Shown here piece by piece: positions 33,478 to 41,785 of a DNA stretch of 53,180 nt (the stretch's first letter is position 1; every line of letters begins with the position of its first letter). The translations under genes and the position numbers were made by a program. The stretch comes from an uncultured Lachnospiraceae bacterium. Lineage in GTDB: Bacteria > Bacillota > Clostridia > Lachnospirales > Lachnospiraceae. The notes beneath the pieces are model-generated. The model searched no databases and was not told where the DNA came from. It worked only from the letters and a program-made list of their open reading frames with translations. The stretch covers positions 1 through 53,180 of the forward strand of contig CALWMV010000006.1 of NCBI GenBank assembly GCA_944382125.1, in the 5' to 3' direction.

Positions 33478-34557
33478 TCAGTGTCTGGCCTCAAAATCCT
33501 TCATGAAATCCACAAGGGCCTTCACTCCCTCATAGGGCATCGCATTATATATGGAAGCTCTCATGCCTCCTACGGTCCTGTGCCCCTTGAGATTCTTGAA
33601 GCCTGCCTTAGTGGATTCCGCTATGAACTCCTTATCCAGAGCCTCATCTCCCGTTATGAATGGAACATTCATAAGTGAGCGGCTTTCCTTTTCGACCGTG
33701 CCCTTAAAGAGCTCTGAGTGATCCAGGAAATCATAAAGAAGGGCAGCCTTCTTTTCATTGTGCTCCTTCATGGCCGTAAGTCCGCCCATGTCCTTTACCC
33801 AATGGAATACCTTTCCGCAGATATAGATCGCATAGCAGTTGGGTGTATTGTAAAGAGAATCTGCGTCCGCCTGGGTCTTCCACTTAAGCATGGTGGGAGT
33901 TCCCGGAAGCACCTCATCCGTGATCAGATCTTCCCTGATTATGGAAACCACCAGTCCTGCAGGACCGGCATTCTTCTGGACTCCGGCATAGATCACGCCG
34001 TACTTCTCAACGGGTATGGGCTCCGAAAGGAACATGGATGACACATCTGCCACCAGAAGCTTACCTTTGGTGTTCGGAAGCTCCGGGAATCTGGTGCCGT
34101 ATATGGTATTGTTCTGGCAGATATATACATAATCCGCATCCTCTGATACGGGCAGATCACTGCAGTCAGGTATATATGAAAATGTCTTGTCTGCGGAGGA
34201 TGCGATACGGTTCACCTTTCCGTAGATCTCAGCCTCTGCGGCAGCCTTCTTTGCCCACTGTCCGGTGATGATATAATCAGCCACTCTGTTTTTCATGAGG
34301 TTCATCGGAACTGCAGCAAACTGCTGTGATGCACCTCCCTGAAGGAAAAGGACTTTATAATTGTCAGGTATGGACATAAGCTCCCGGAGGGTAGACTCTG
34401 CATCATGGAGTATGTCTTCAAAATCCTTTGATCTGTGGCTCATCTCCATAACGCTCATACCGCATCCGCGGTAATCCAGCATCTCCTCTGCAGCTTCCCT
34501 GAGCACCTTCTCGGGAAGCACCGCAGGTCCCGCACTGAAATTATATACTTTGCTCAT
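33478..34557 (-). CDS. serC: Phosphoserine aminotransferase
   Basis: SerC transaminates 3-phosphohydroxypyruvate to phosphoserine with PLP. The 359 residues start with the typical VYNFSAGPAVLPEKVL and GMSVMEMSHRS, and the PLP lysine lies in YGVIYAGVQKNAGPAG. It is the first gene of the serine/glycine group, behind a promoter at 34613-34642, and is separated from serA by 100 bp. Confidence 0.97.
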   Translation of the reverse strand: MSKVYNFSAGPAVLPEKVLREAAEEMLDYRGCGMSVMEMSHRSKDFEDILHDAESTLRELMSIPDNYKVLFLQGGASQQFAAVPMNLMKNRVADYIITGQWAKKAAAEAEIYGKVNRIASSADKTFSYIPDCSDLPVSEDADYVYICQNNTIYGTRFPELPNTKGKLLVADVSSMFLSEPIPVEKYGVIYAGVQKNAGPAGLVVSIIREDLITDEVLPGTPTMLKWKTQADADSLYNTPNCYAIYICGKVFHWVKDMGGLTAMKEHNEKKAALLYDFLDHSELFKGTVEKESRSLMNVPFITGDEALDKEFIAESTKAGFKNLKGHRTVGGMRASIYNAMPYEGVKALVDFMKDFEARH

Positions 34558-34612
34558 AATGCTCTCCTTTGTCTTCGGTCCCCTTATGACCTGTCGAAAT
34601 TATATGTGGTCT

Positions 34613-34642
34613 ATTATATAACTATTTTAGCTCCTGCCACAA
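34613..34642 (-). promoter_or_regulatory. Probable promoter of serC
   Basis: On the minus strand TTGTGG (34637-34642) and a perfect TATAAT (34613-34618) are separated by 18 bp, 55 bp before the serC start. Confidence 0.6.
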
Positions 34643-34776
34643 TACCAATTTTTCTCTTTGGACCATCTTGCAGGCAGCTCCCAGGCAGCTTTACTCCCAT
34701 CACCTCATGACTCTGGCTGCCGGCATATCCTTCAGGCATCCTACAGGCCGGTCTGAAATAAGCCCAGGCTCATGAC

Positions 34777-36378
34777 TCAGAGACTTCCCATCACCTTCGG
34801 GATGGAGTCTGCCACTTCTCTCGCCAGCACCCCATGCTCTGAGTCCTGCCCTGCTGCCGCAGCTCCCGCCATGCCGTGGATATAAACAGCTATCGGAAGG
34901 GAATCCTCAAGCCTTCCTCCCAAAACTGCGCTGATGCCTGCGACGGTTCCGCTGAGCACATCGCCCGAGCCTGCCTTGGCAAGGGCGGCGGAGCCCTTTA
35001 TATTGAGGCTGAGGCTGCCGTCCGCGCAGGCTGCGGCAGTAACTGCATCCTTAAGTATGACATTGACTCCCTCTGAATGAGCCAGTTTTTCCGCCGCTCC
35101 CAGAAGGTCAGATTTTATGTCGGATATGCTGCTTCCCGTGAGTCTTGCCATCTCTCCCACATGGGGAGTTATGACCGTTTTTTCGGAAAACAGCAGCTTT
35201 CTGAGTTCAGGAGCTCCCGCAAGTATATTGAGCCCATCCGCATCTATGATCAGGAAAGACTTATCCTCTCTTTTTTCCTGCCAAAGCCTTGCAAAGGCTC
35301 TTACGAGCTCTTCCGACTCTTTGGAAACGGAAAGCCCCGGTCCCAGCAGATAACAGTCCGCCCAGGAAAAAGCAGCCTTAAGCCCCTCAAACTGAAGTTC
35401 CTTTCCGAAGCTCTCATACATGGCCTCTGGAAGCAGGGTCTGAAGAATGATCCTGTTCTCCTCCGGCCCGAAGTACCTTACCATGCCTATGCCGCTTCGC
35501 AGAGCTGCGAGGCCCGACAGATAGGCGGCTCCTGCCATACCCCTGGAGCCTGCCAGAAGGAGCAGCTTTTTGTAAGTGGATTTATTGGCGTTAGGCCCTC
35601 TGTGCTTCAGTCTGTATCTGAATCTATCTATCTTTTCGTCAGTTATTTCTATTATGTCGGTATTATTGTGCGGTATATATTCCGTTATCCCTTCGGGATA
35701 TCCTATATCTGCCGTGATGACACGTCCGCTTACTGCCTGACCGCAGCCCAGGAAAAGACCGGTCTTTGCAAAGCCGAAGGTCACTGTCAGATCTGCCTTT
35801 ACCGGAGGCCTGTCACCGCACATATTAAGGCCTCTGTCTGAATCCAGGCCGGAGGGCACATCCGCTGATATTATCCTGCTTCCCCAGGACACCTTAAGCT
35901 CATTTATAAAGTCTATGGTCTCAAGAAAAGCTCCCCTCACCTCTCTTTTGAGTCCTATGCCGAACAGAGCATCTACGGCCATATCCGGAGCATATTCATC
36001 CGGGTCATACTCAGTAAGTATTCCGCTCTCTTCGTAATAATTTATATCTATCCCCGCGGCCTTCAGCCTTCCCTCATGAAAGATGAATTCTTCGGTACGC
36101 TTATCCCTTTTTCCTGTCACGGTGATATCTATATCCTGATATCCCCTCTCAAGAAGCATGAAGGCGCAGCAAAGCCCATCGGCTCCGTTATTGCCGGTCC
36201 CGCAGAAAAAGCTGATATGAGGCTCCCTGGCCTTTCCAAGCTCTCCGAGAATCCGCTCAGCCTCATCTGCCAGTGCGCGGGATGCCCTCTCCATGAGACG
36301 CAGGGAAGGGATGCCCAGCCTGTCTATGGCATATCTGTCTATCTCCTTTGCAAATGTACCGCTTACGAGTAATGACAT
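34777..36378 (-). CDS. nnrDE: Bifunctional NAD(P)HX epimerase/dehydratase
   Basis: This 533-residue fusion repairs hydrated NAD(P)H. The N-terminal YjeF_N epimerase domain has the SGTFAKEIDRYAIDRLGIPS region and the loop GTGNNGADGLCCAF. The C-terminal ADP-dependent dehydratase domain (from about 240) has the ribokinase-like ending GSAALAKAGSGDVLSG with the catalytic aspartate. Fusion of both activities is the usual bacterial arrangement. It is followed leftward by the serC promoter region and preceded by prmA with a 30-bp gap. Confidence 0.95.
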   Translation of the reverse strand: MSLLVSGTFAKEIDRYAIDRLGIPSLRLMERASRALADEAERILGELGKAREPHISFFCGTGNNGADGLCCAFMLLERGYQDIDITVTGKRDKRTEEFIFHEGRLKAAGIDINYYEESGILTEYDPDEYAPDMAVDALFGIGLKREVRGAFLETIDFINELKVSWGSRIISADVPSGLDSDRGLNMCGDRPPVKADLTVTFGFAKTGLFLGCGQAVSGRVITADIGYPEGITEYIPHNNTDIIEITDEKIDRFRYRLKHRGPNANKSTYKKLLLLAGSRGMAGAAYLSGLAALRSGIGMVRYFGPEENRIILQTLLPEAMYESFGKELQFEGLKAAFSWADCYLLGPGLSVSKESEELVRAFARLWQEKREDKSFLIIDADGLNILAGAPELRKLLFSEKTVITPHVGEMARLTGSSISDIKSDLLGAAEKLAHSEGVNVILKDAVTAAACADGSLSLNIKGSAALAKAGSGDVLSGTVAGISAVLGGRLEDSLPIAVYIHGMAGAAAAGQDSEHGVLAREVADSIPKVMGSL

Positions 36379-36408
36379 GGTTCACCTCATGTTAATATAT
36401 CTCTATTT

Positions 36409-37491
36409 TCAGAGCTTCATGGCTGTTATATTCACCCACTCGCCCATATGATTTACTTCTATGATCTCCCAGCATCTGTTTTTGCTGAAGGCCTCCAGCA
36501 CCTCCTCTTCCTTTGTATCTATGATGCCGGAGGTGATGAACAGTCCCCCATGCTTCAGGAAGCGGTCCGCAGCCCCCGGAGCTGCCAGACTCTCTATGAC
36601 CGGAGCCAGGATATTTGCTATCACGATATCATAGCATTCATATCCCAGGCTTTCACTGAGCTCCTCATCCTCCAGTACATTGCCTATGATGAGCCTGAAG
36701 TCATCCTCCCAGATGTCATTGAGCCCCAGATTTTCTTCCACTGCAGCCACGCAGTTATCATCCACATCCGTGGCGGTCACCTTGCCTGCTCCCATCCTGA
36801 GGGCGGCTATACCGAGTATGCCGGTCCCGGTCCCCAGGTCCAGCACCCGTTCTGCTCCTGTGATATAGCGGCAGAGCTCACTTATGCAAAGCTTTGTGGT
36901 CTCATGGGTGCCCGTGCCGAAGGCAGTCCCGGGATTGATGTTTATCATCCTTATCTCCCCTGACTCCACCTGCTCTCGGTACTCCTCAGGTATCTCTTCC
37001 CACTGGGGTTTTATGAGCACATCCTCCACAAGGAAGGGTTTAAAATAGTCCTTCCACTTATTCATCCAGTCTGCATCCTCAGTCTCGGAGGCAATGATGG
37101 TGCCTTCACCTATGTCCGTATAGGCACGCATATCCTCAAGCTCCCTCTTTATGTCCGTAAGGAGCCTTTCGAGCTCTTCCTTCGTCCAGAGCCTGTCAGC
37201 CATGGAGTAGGAATTGTCCTCCGTCGAAGTGACACCGGAGACTGCGGGGGCTCCGGATCCGGGCACCTCTCCCTCATCTCCCTCAAGCCTTATGAAAAAG
37301 CTGACCCTGGAACTTCCGTCATCGGGAGGAAGCTCGGGGAGAACGTCGATAAACATCCCCTTCGTATCTGACTCTGAAAGAGGTACATTGTCCTCTATCA
37401 GCACTCCCTCCACGCCCAGTTCATCCAGCATGGCACTTACGATATCCTCGGCCTCTGTTGTCGTATTTATGGTAAATTTTTTCCACTTCAT
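36409..37491 (-). CDS. prmA: Ribosomal protein L11 methyltransferase
   Basis: PrmA trimethylates ribosomal protein L11 using SAM. The N-terminal substrate domain begins MKWKKFTINTTTEAEDIVSAM. The catalytic domain has GTAFGTGTHETTKLC, SAM motif VLDLGTGTGILGIAALRMGA and the DIVIANILAPVI motif. At 360 residues it is longer than the usual 290-315; a Gly/Ser/Pro-rich insert at about residues 74-95 in the N-terminal domain accounts for part of this. Confidence 0.95.
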   Translation of the reverse strand: MKWKKFTINTTTEAEDIVSAMLDELGVEGVLIEDNVPLSESDTKGMFIDVLPELPPDDGSSRVSFFIRLEGDEGEVPGSGAPAVSGVTSTEDNSYSMADRLWTKEELERLLTDIKRELEDMRAYTDIGEGTIIASETEDADWMNKWKDYFKPFLVEDVLIKPQWEEIPEEYREQVESGEIRMININPGTAFGTGTHETTKLCISELCRYITGAERVLDLGTGTGILGIAALRMGAGKVTATDVDDNCVAAVEENLGLNDIWEDDFRLIIGNVLEDEELSESLGYECYDIVIANILAPVIESLAAPGAADRFLKHGGLFITSGIIDTKEEEVLEAFSKNRCWEIIEVNHMGEWVNITAMKL

Positions 37492-37521
37492 ATTTTTCTC
37501 CTCACATCGAAAGTTCTCAGA

Positions 37522-38094
37522 TCAGCAGTCCCAGGGCAGCTCCACTATGGCGGGAACATGTCCCACATATTTCAGGAATACGTCCATTATATCCTTGGTC
37601 CTTATCCTGAGACTTGAGGTGTTGACGCAGGGATGACAGCCTATATACTCATCCTTAAGTACATCCTCATCTATAAGCAGCCTTACTCTTTTATCCCTGT
37701 CATTCATGAGCCCCAGCACCGAAGCAGAGCCAGGCGCAAGTCCGAGGTATTCCTTCATATGCCCCTCATCTGCAAAGGAAAGTCTGGAAGAACCTATCTG
37801 TTTTGAAAGGAACTTCGTCTTGAATATCTTCTTTCCTGGCATCATCAGCAGGTAAAAATCCGTTTTCTGGGCATTGCAGAGGAACAGATTTTTGCACATC
37901 TCAACTCCCAGGATCCTGTCTATATCTTCACAGGCCTCCATGGTGAAGGCGGCCTCATGATCCAACCTTTCATAAGCTATGCCAAGCTCATCAAGCAGAT
38001 CATAGGTCCGAAGCTCCTCAGGCTTCCTGCCTTCCGCATCCTTCGGCCTTCCCTTTTCCGGTTTCCCTGTCTGCTTTTCGATCTCCGTATCCAT
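37522..38094 (-). CDS. YbaK/ProX-type prolyl-tRNA editing protein
   Basis: A protein of the YbaK/aa-tRNA deacylase family that removes mischarged amino acids from tRNA-Pro. The domain starts at TYDLLDELGIAYERLDHEAAFTME (quoted in part as LDELGIAYERLDHEA) and contains LFLCNAQKTDFYLLMMPG, SFADEGHMKEYLGLAPGS and YIGCHPCVNTSSLRI. I placed the start at the ATG at 38094 (190 residues), which follows AAGGAG; further in-frame starts up to 38169 would overlap the DNA glycosylase gene. The first 25 residues from this start are polar and not conserved in the family. Confidence 0.85.
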   Translation of the reverse strand: MDTEIEKQTGKPEKGRPKDAEGRKPEELRTYDLLDELGIAYERLDHEAAFTMEACEDIDRILGVEMCKNLFLCNAQKTDFYLLMMPGKKIFKTKFLSKQIGSSRLSFADEGHMKEYLGLAPGSASVLGLMNDRDKRVRLLIDEDVLKDEYIGCHPCVNTSSLRIRTKDIMDVFLKYVGHVPAIVELPWDC

Positions 38095-38149
38095 ATCCGG
38101 TCTCTCCTTATCGCACATTATCCATATGGCTCCTCTTATCCGCAGAGGC

Positions 38150-38641
38150 TCATATGATGATCCTTTCATAGGCCCTTACAAGTTCAGCGTCACTCACAGC
38201 GCAGTTTGCCGGGGATGTGGAGGGCAGTCTTTCCGATCTAAGCCCGGTACTCTGATATACAAGCTTCATATAGAGTCTGTCGGCCTTTTCTCCCGTTGTG
38301 AATATCCTGCTTATCTCCGTTTTCCCCATCAGCCCCCTTATGTCATTGGGCACCGGGTCCTTGATGCTCCCGTCAGAAGCTCCGCGTATATAACAGCTCT
38401 GGAGCACATCCCAGAGGGCAAGCCTGTGCTTCAGCATAAGTGCCTTTTTTTCTTCTATGGTCTCAGGCACTGCTTCTCCAAAAACCGCTGCCACTGTTTT
38501 CCAGAATCTGTTTCTGGGATGCCCATAATAAAAGCCCGTCTCCCTGGATCGGGGAGACGGTATGGAGCCCAATATAAGTACCCTTGAGTCCGGAGCCCAC
38601 AGAGGCGGGATCTCATGGTACACAAGTCCAAGCTCAGCCAC
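38150..38641 (-). CDS. Uracil-DNA glycosylase superfamily DNA-deoxyinosine glycosylase
   Basis: A 163-residue base-excision glycosylase of the UDG superfamily, in the group annotated as DNA-deoxyinosine or mismatch-specific glycosylase. Motif 1 is ILGSIPSPRSRETGFYYGHPRN and motif 2 is LPSTSPAN with the downstream helix (quoted in part: GSIPSPRSRETGFYYGHP). The Ser-Pro-Ser of motif 1 replaces the GQDPY of classic Ung. Exact base specificity cannot be read. It is separated from the DUF6382 gene by 49 bp. Confidence 0.88.
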   Translation of the reverse strand: MAELGLVYHEIPPLWAPDSRVLILGSIPSPRSRETGFYYGHPRNRFWKTVAAVFGEAVPETIEEKKALMLKHRLALWDVLQSCYIRGASDGSIKDPVPNDIRGLMGKTEISRIFTTGEKADRLYMKLVYQSTGLRSERLPSTSPANCAVSDAELVRAYERIII

Positions 38642-38690
38642 CGTTCATCCTCCCTTGTATCTGTGATTATAGCAGAACAAACGGTTTTTT

Positions 38691-39728
38691 TCAGTTTTTT
38701 CTTTTGGCGGCCTTCTTCTCAAGACGGCCCAATAATATGAAAGAGGCGATCAGCACGCAAAGTATCACATAGATCGGAAGCAGCCTCAGGAAGGCCTCTG
38801 CTCCCCTTAAGCCTATAACGATAACTGCAGCAAGGAGCATGATGCCCATGGCCATGAGGAGCCTTATGATCGTATCGCCCTTCTTGTCAGTGACATCGCC
38901 CGGGGGATCCGGCATTGAATCTGTTCTAAGAGCACGGGCCTTGGTCTTTTTCTCCTGAAGCTTTATCATCTCACGGGGTGTTCCTTCCGCTGCCGATATT
39001 CGCATCACACCTTCGGCAGGCCTTTCCGGTCCTGCATCGGTCCCGTACATCTCTTCCGGGACTGCATAGGGGCTTACCTTTGAGTCATTTTCCCCTGCCG
39101 CAGCTCTTATGGTTTCTTTCCTGTCCTCATATCTCCATGGGTCTTTTTCTGTATCTCCTTCGGAATCTCCCCTCCGTCCGATCTCAAGTACGCTGCACAG
39201 CTTGGCTGCACAGAAGTCCGTTTCTCCTGAAGCCTTATAGATGAGACACAGCAATCTGAGTCCCTCCGCATCCTCAGGGCCCGCCTGCCTGAAAAGAAAT
39301 TCCGTAAGCTTCCTTATCCCGGATCTGAAATGCTCCCCGTCTCTGTCAGGGGACATACATGGAACCGGCAGAAAACCAAGCTCATTTTTTCTTTCTCCCG
39401 CGTATATCCTCTCCTCATCAAGGCAAAGGTTGTCCTCGAGGAGCATATATCTGCTCATCTCAGAGGCCGCCTCATAAATTGCTGTAAAGAGCCTGAATAT
39501 ATATCTCCCGTCGAAGCTTCCATCCCTCAGCATCCTTTCAAGGGATCTTCGGCCTCCGGTATCATAGCTCAGGCATCTTCCCTCCTGGTCATATATCAGC
39601 CTCGGTGTGATAAAATACGGTCCCCTTACCTCAGGAAGCATCCTTTCCTCCATCCTGGATGAAAATGCCGCATTCCTAAGCAGAGTTACCTCCTGCCCCG
39701 CTTCTTTCCTTGTAATAAAATCATTCAT
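38691..39728 (-). CDS. DUF6382-like protein of the Tad locus
   Basis: A 345-residue protein. The first 170 residues resemble the DUF6382 domain found beside Firmicute Tad loci (ITPRLIYDQEGRCLSYD, LLEDNLCLDEERIYAG, and an acidic LTEFLFRQAGPEDAEGLRL). A disordered, charged linker of about 110 residues follows, then two transmembrane helices near the C-terminus (about 287-308 and 313-334). Relatives often carry a C-terminal FHA domain, which is absent here. Function is unknown; position at the end of the pilus genes suggests a role in pilus control. No enzyme motif is visible. Confidence 0.65.
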   Translation of the reverse strand: MNDFITRKEAGQEVTLLRNAAFSSRMEERMLPEVRGPYFITPRLIYDQEGRCLSYDTGGRRSLERMLRDGSFDGRYIFRLFTAIYEAASEMSRYMLLEDNLCLDEERIYAGERKNELGFLPVPCMSPDRDGEHFRSGIRKLTEFLFRQAGPEDAEGLRLLCLIYKASGETDFCAAKLCSVLEIGRRGDSEGDTEKDPWRYEDRKETIRAAAGENDSKVSPYAVPEEMYGTDAGPERPAEGVMRISAAEGTPREMIKLQEKKTKARALRTDSMPDPPGDVTDKKGDTIIRLLMAMGIMLLAAVIVIGLRGAEAFLRLLPIYVILCVLIASFILLGRLEKKAAKRKN

Positions 39729-39820
39729 TTAGAACCTCTTCTGACGATCGCTCCTTCTCCATACAGCCCATGGTGATCCTCACCGATCTCTCAATGAAGT
39801 TACCCGGGTCACTATGACTT

Positions 39821-40219
39821 CTATTCTGTTCCCTTATCGAGCTGTCCCGCTATCCCCTCTATAAGGGTCATCTGCCTCATGATCTTCTGAGGCTTAAAGC
39901 CCTTATCACTCAGTACAAACTCGTACCCGTTCATGGCTATACTTCCTCTGCTTCCATCCCTGTATTCCGTGATGCTTATCTCTGCCTCCCTTTGCGACAG
40001 AAGTCCGGACAAACGCTCCTTTGCATACCTGTGAAGTCTCTCTGTGTCCTTTTCATCCTCATGTCCATACAGCTCCACGGCCTCATTTATGACGGCATTA
40101 GCAAGAGCTCTGTCATGATTTATGAACGCCAGCCTTATCCAGACTCCAAGTATCAGAAGCACCAGGGATACCGTATAGGCCGCCTCTATCGTGAGGCCTG
40201 CCTTAAGATAAAGCTTCAT
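39821..40219 (-). CDS. TadE-like pseudopilin (small)
   Basis: A 132-residue protein starting MKLYLKAGLTIEAAY, followed by one transmembrane helix. The KAGLTIEAA segment is also present in the larger TadE-like protein at 40667 and resembles the TadE/TadF prepilin cleavage region. The start at 40219 overlaps the stop of the second prepilin peptidase gene by 4 bp (ATGA), so the two are coupled; frames that begin further upstream run inside that gene. The soluble part of about 95 residues has no recognised domain. I infer a minor pilin processed by the coupled peptidase. Confidence 0.75.
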   Translation of the reverse strand: MKLYLKAGLTIEAAYTVSLVLLILGVWIRLAFINHDRALANAVINEAVELYGHEDEKDTERLHRYAKERLSGLLSQREAEISITEYRDGSRGSIAMNGYEFVLSDKGFKPQKIMRQMTLIEGIAGQLDKGTE

Positions 40220-40653
40220 AACAGCAAGGCTGCGACCGGGGGAAATGCAAGGAAGGCCGTAAATGGAAGCTCTATCCTTTTCATCTTTCTCAGGTCCGCC
40301 CTGTACCGAAGAGCCAGTCCGAACACCGCCAGCATGCATAGAAAGCAGGCAGCAAAAAGTATGATCATCAGATCCCTCAGATCGGCGAAGGCTGCTGCGG
40401 TTATAAGCCATAGCGCATCACCAAGGCCGATCGCCTCTCTGCTTAAAACGGAAGCTGCCAAAAACAGCATGCCCGGTAAAAGAGCCAGAGCCATGTCTCC
40501 CGGTGATCGTCCGTCAAGAAAACTGCACAGGAGCCCTGCTGTTCCGAATGCTGCAAATATCCCTGCATGTATCCTTCTTGTCCTCAGATCCTGCCATGCG
40601 CACACCAGACTGAACACGGCAAAGATCACACCGTTTCTTATTTCCCTATCCAT
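40216..40653 (-). CDS. Second prepilin peptidase (A24 family)
   Basis: A 145-residue integral membrane aspartic protease of the TadV/CpaA type. The two catalytic aspartates fit WQDLRTRRI near residue 20 and GLGDALWL near residue 75; the remainder is five or six hydrophobic helices. It differs from TadV at 48500, which has GISDMYLRKVRN and GAADIKL. The ATG at 40653 follows GAGGT. It sits between two TadE-like genes and overlaps both neighbours closely, so it may be specific for them. Confidence 0.8.
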   Translation of the reverse strand: MDREIRNGVIFAVFSLVCAWQDLRTRRIHAGIFAAFGTAGLLCSFLDGRSPGDMALALLPGMLFLAASVLSREAIGLGDALWLITAAAFADLRDLMIILFAACFLCMLAVFGLALRYRADLRKMKRIELPFTAFLAFPPVAALLL

Positions 40654-40666
40654 ATTTTCTACCTCT

Positions 40667-41758
40667 TCATTCTCTGCTGCAGTAGGAACAGGGTCCCAGA
40701 TGCTCGACCTCTGACAGCCTGCAGGCACTGACATAGGCATTTATCGCCTTACACTCCTTGCTGCTGTGATATGCCGTACCATCCTCAAAGATATATACTG
40801 TCCCCTCCGCAGCCGCATCGCAGGACGGGCAGGGGTGATATCTCCCTCCGGAGGTATTCCTTAGCTCCTCCACCGTGTCTCCTGCCACTGCAGTCATGAC
40901 ATTATCTATATAATGGCAGTGCCTGTCCTTATGATATCTTGTGGATCCCTTGCCCACATACACTATCCTGTTTCCCTCATCATCAGTTTCAAATCCATCC
41001 TCCGTCTCCCCATCTCCGTATCGGCTCCTTCCTCTTCCTCCCTCAGAGCCCGTCCATTTTCTCCTGCTGACTACGGAGCTCATCCTTCGTGCATCAAGCC
41101 TGAGTGGTCCCAGCGGAAGAGCCGCCTCATATTCCAGGACACATACAAACATCTCATCATCAGATGGCTCCTGCCCAGCTGATCCGTCAGCAGCTTCATC
41201 AGCCCCTTCTCCGTCATCAGAAGCCTCTGCCTCCTTCCCTGTCCCGGGATCCTCTGAGCCTTTCTCCTCAGTATCTGCTATGCCTGTAAGCTCTGTGATC
41301 TCCATATCCCTTATAACGCTCTCATCAGTACCGGCAAGGATACCTAAAAGGCCCGCAGCCCCTATCCCCGTATCCAGGATATCCCACAGGGCTTCGTTAT
41401 AGCCTTCATCAATATTCAGAAGTTCCCCGGACAGCCCTTCCAGATAGGCGGAGATGCTTATATCCTTTCCAATGGCTTCAAGCCTGTTCTGCAGCTTTCT
41501 CTGTTCCTCCATCAGCCGCAGCGGCGAGGCTATGACAGCCAGGAAAAAGAGGAGCAGCGGAAAGGCCAGGGCTGCCTCTATGGTCAGGCCAGCCTTTACA
41601 TGCACACAGAAAGCGGAGCGTGTCCGGAAGAAATGAGAAAGAAATGCTTTTTTTAAGCATTGTAAGAAGTGTCTGCAGCTGTCGGTCATCATAGAAGCGT
41701 CCGGTATATATCCTTTCGATTTATTGAGCCTGCGATAAAGCCCTTTCATGACGGACAC
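40667..41758 (-). CDS. TadE-like pseudopilin with tandem cysteine motifs
   Basis: A protein of up to 363 residues. A basic N-terminus leads to KAGLTIEAALAFPLLLFFLA, a prepilin-like cleavage and transmembrane segment. The middle is acidic and disordered (about 155-205). The C-terminus has two related cysteine segments: VYVGKGSTRYHKDRHC...YHPCPSC and VYIFEDGTAYHSSKEC...LGPCSYC, each with Y-H-x4-C and a final P-C-x2-C, likely small metal-binding ribbons like the Ada-type binding fold. Start is uncertain: GTG at 41758 with AAAGGG upstream, or later ATGs. No known TadE member I can name has this tail. Confidence 0.72.
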   Translation of the reverse strand: MSVMKGLYRRLNKSKGYIPDASMMTDSCRHFLQCLKKAFLSHFFRTRSAFCVHVKAGLTIEAALAFPLLLFFLAVIASPLRLMEEQRKLQNRLEAIGKDISISAYLEGLSGELLNIDEGYNEALWDILDTGIGAAGLLGILAGTDESVIRDMEITELTGIADTEEKGSEDPGTGKEAEASDDGEGADEAADGSAGQEPSDDEMFVCVLEYEAALPLGPLRLDARRMSSVVSRRKWTGSEGGRGRSRYGDGETEDGFETDDEGNRIVYVGKGSTRYHKDRHCHYIDNVMTAVAGDTVEELRNTSGGRYHPCPSCDAAAEGTVYIFEDGTAYHSSKECKAINAYVSACRLSEVEHLGPCSYCSRE

Positions 41759-41785
41759 GCCGCCCTTTCCATGTGCATGTAAATA

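Noticed and set aside
34680-34760. Possible third copy of the structured element near the nnrDE stop (GGCAGC ... GCTGCC with GGCATATCC)
   Set aside because: The core ACTGCyGCTTC..CGATGTCC is not present and the outer arms do not match copies A and B.
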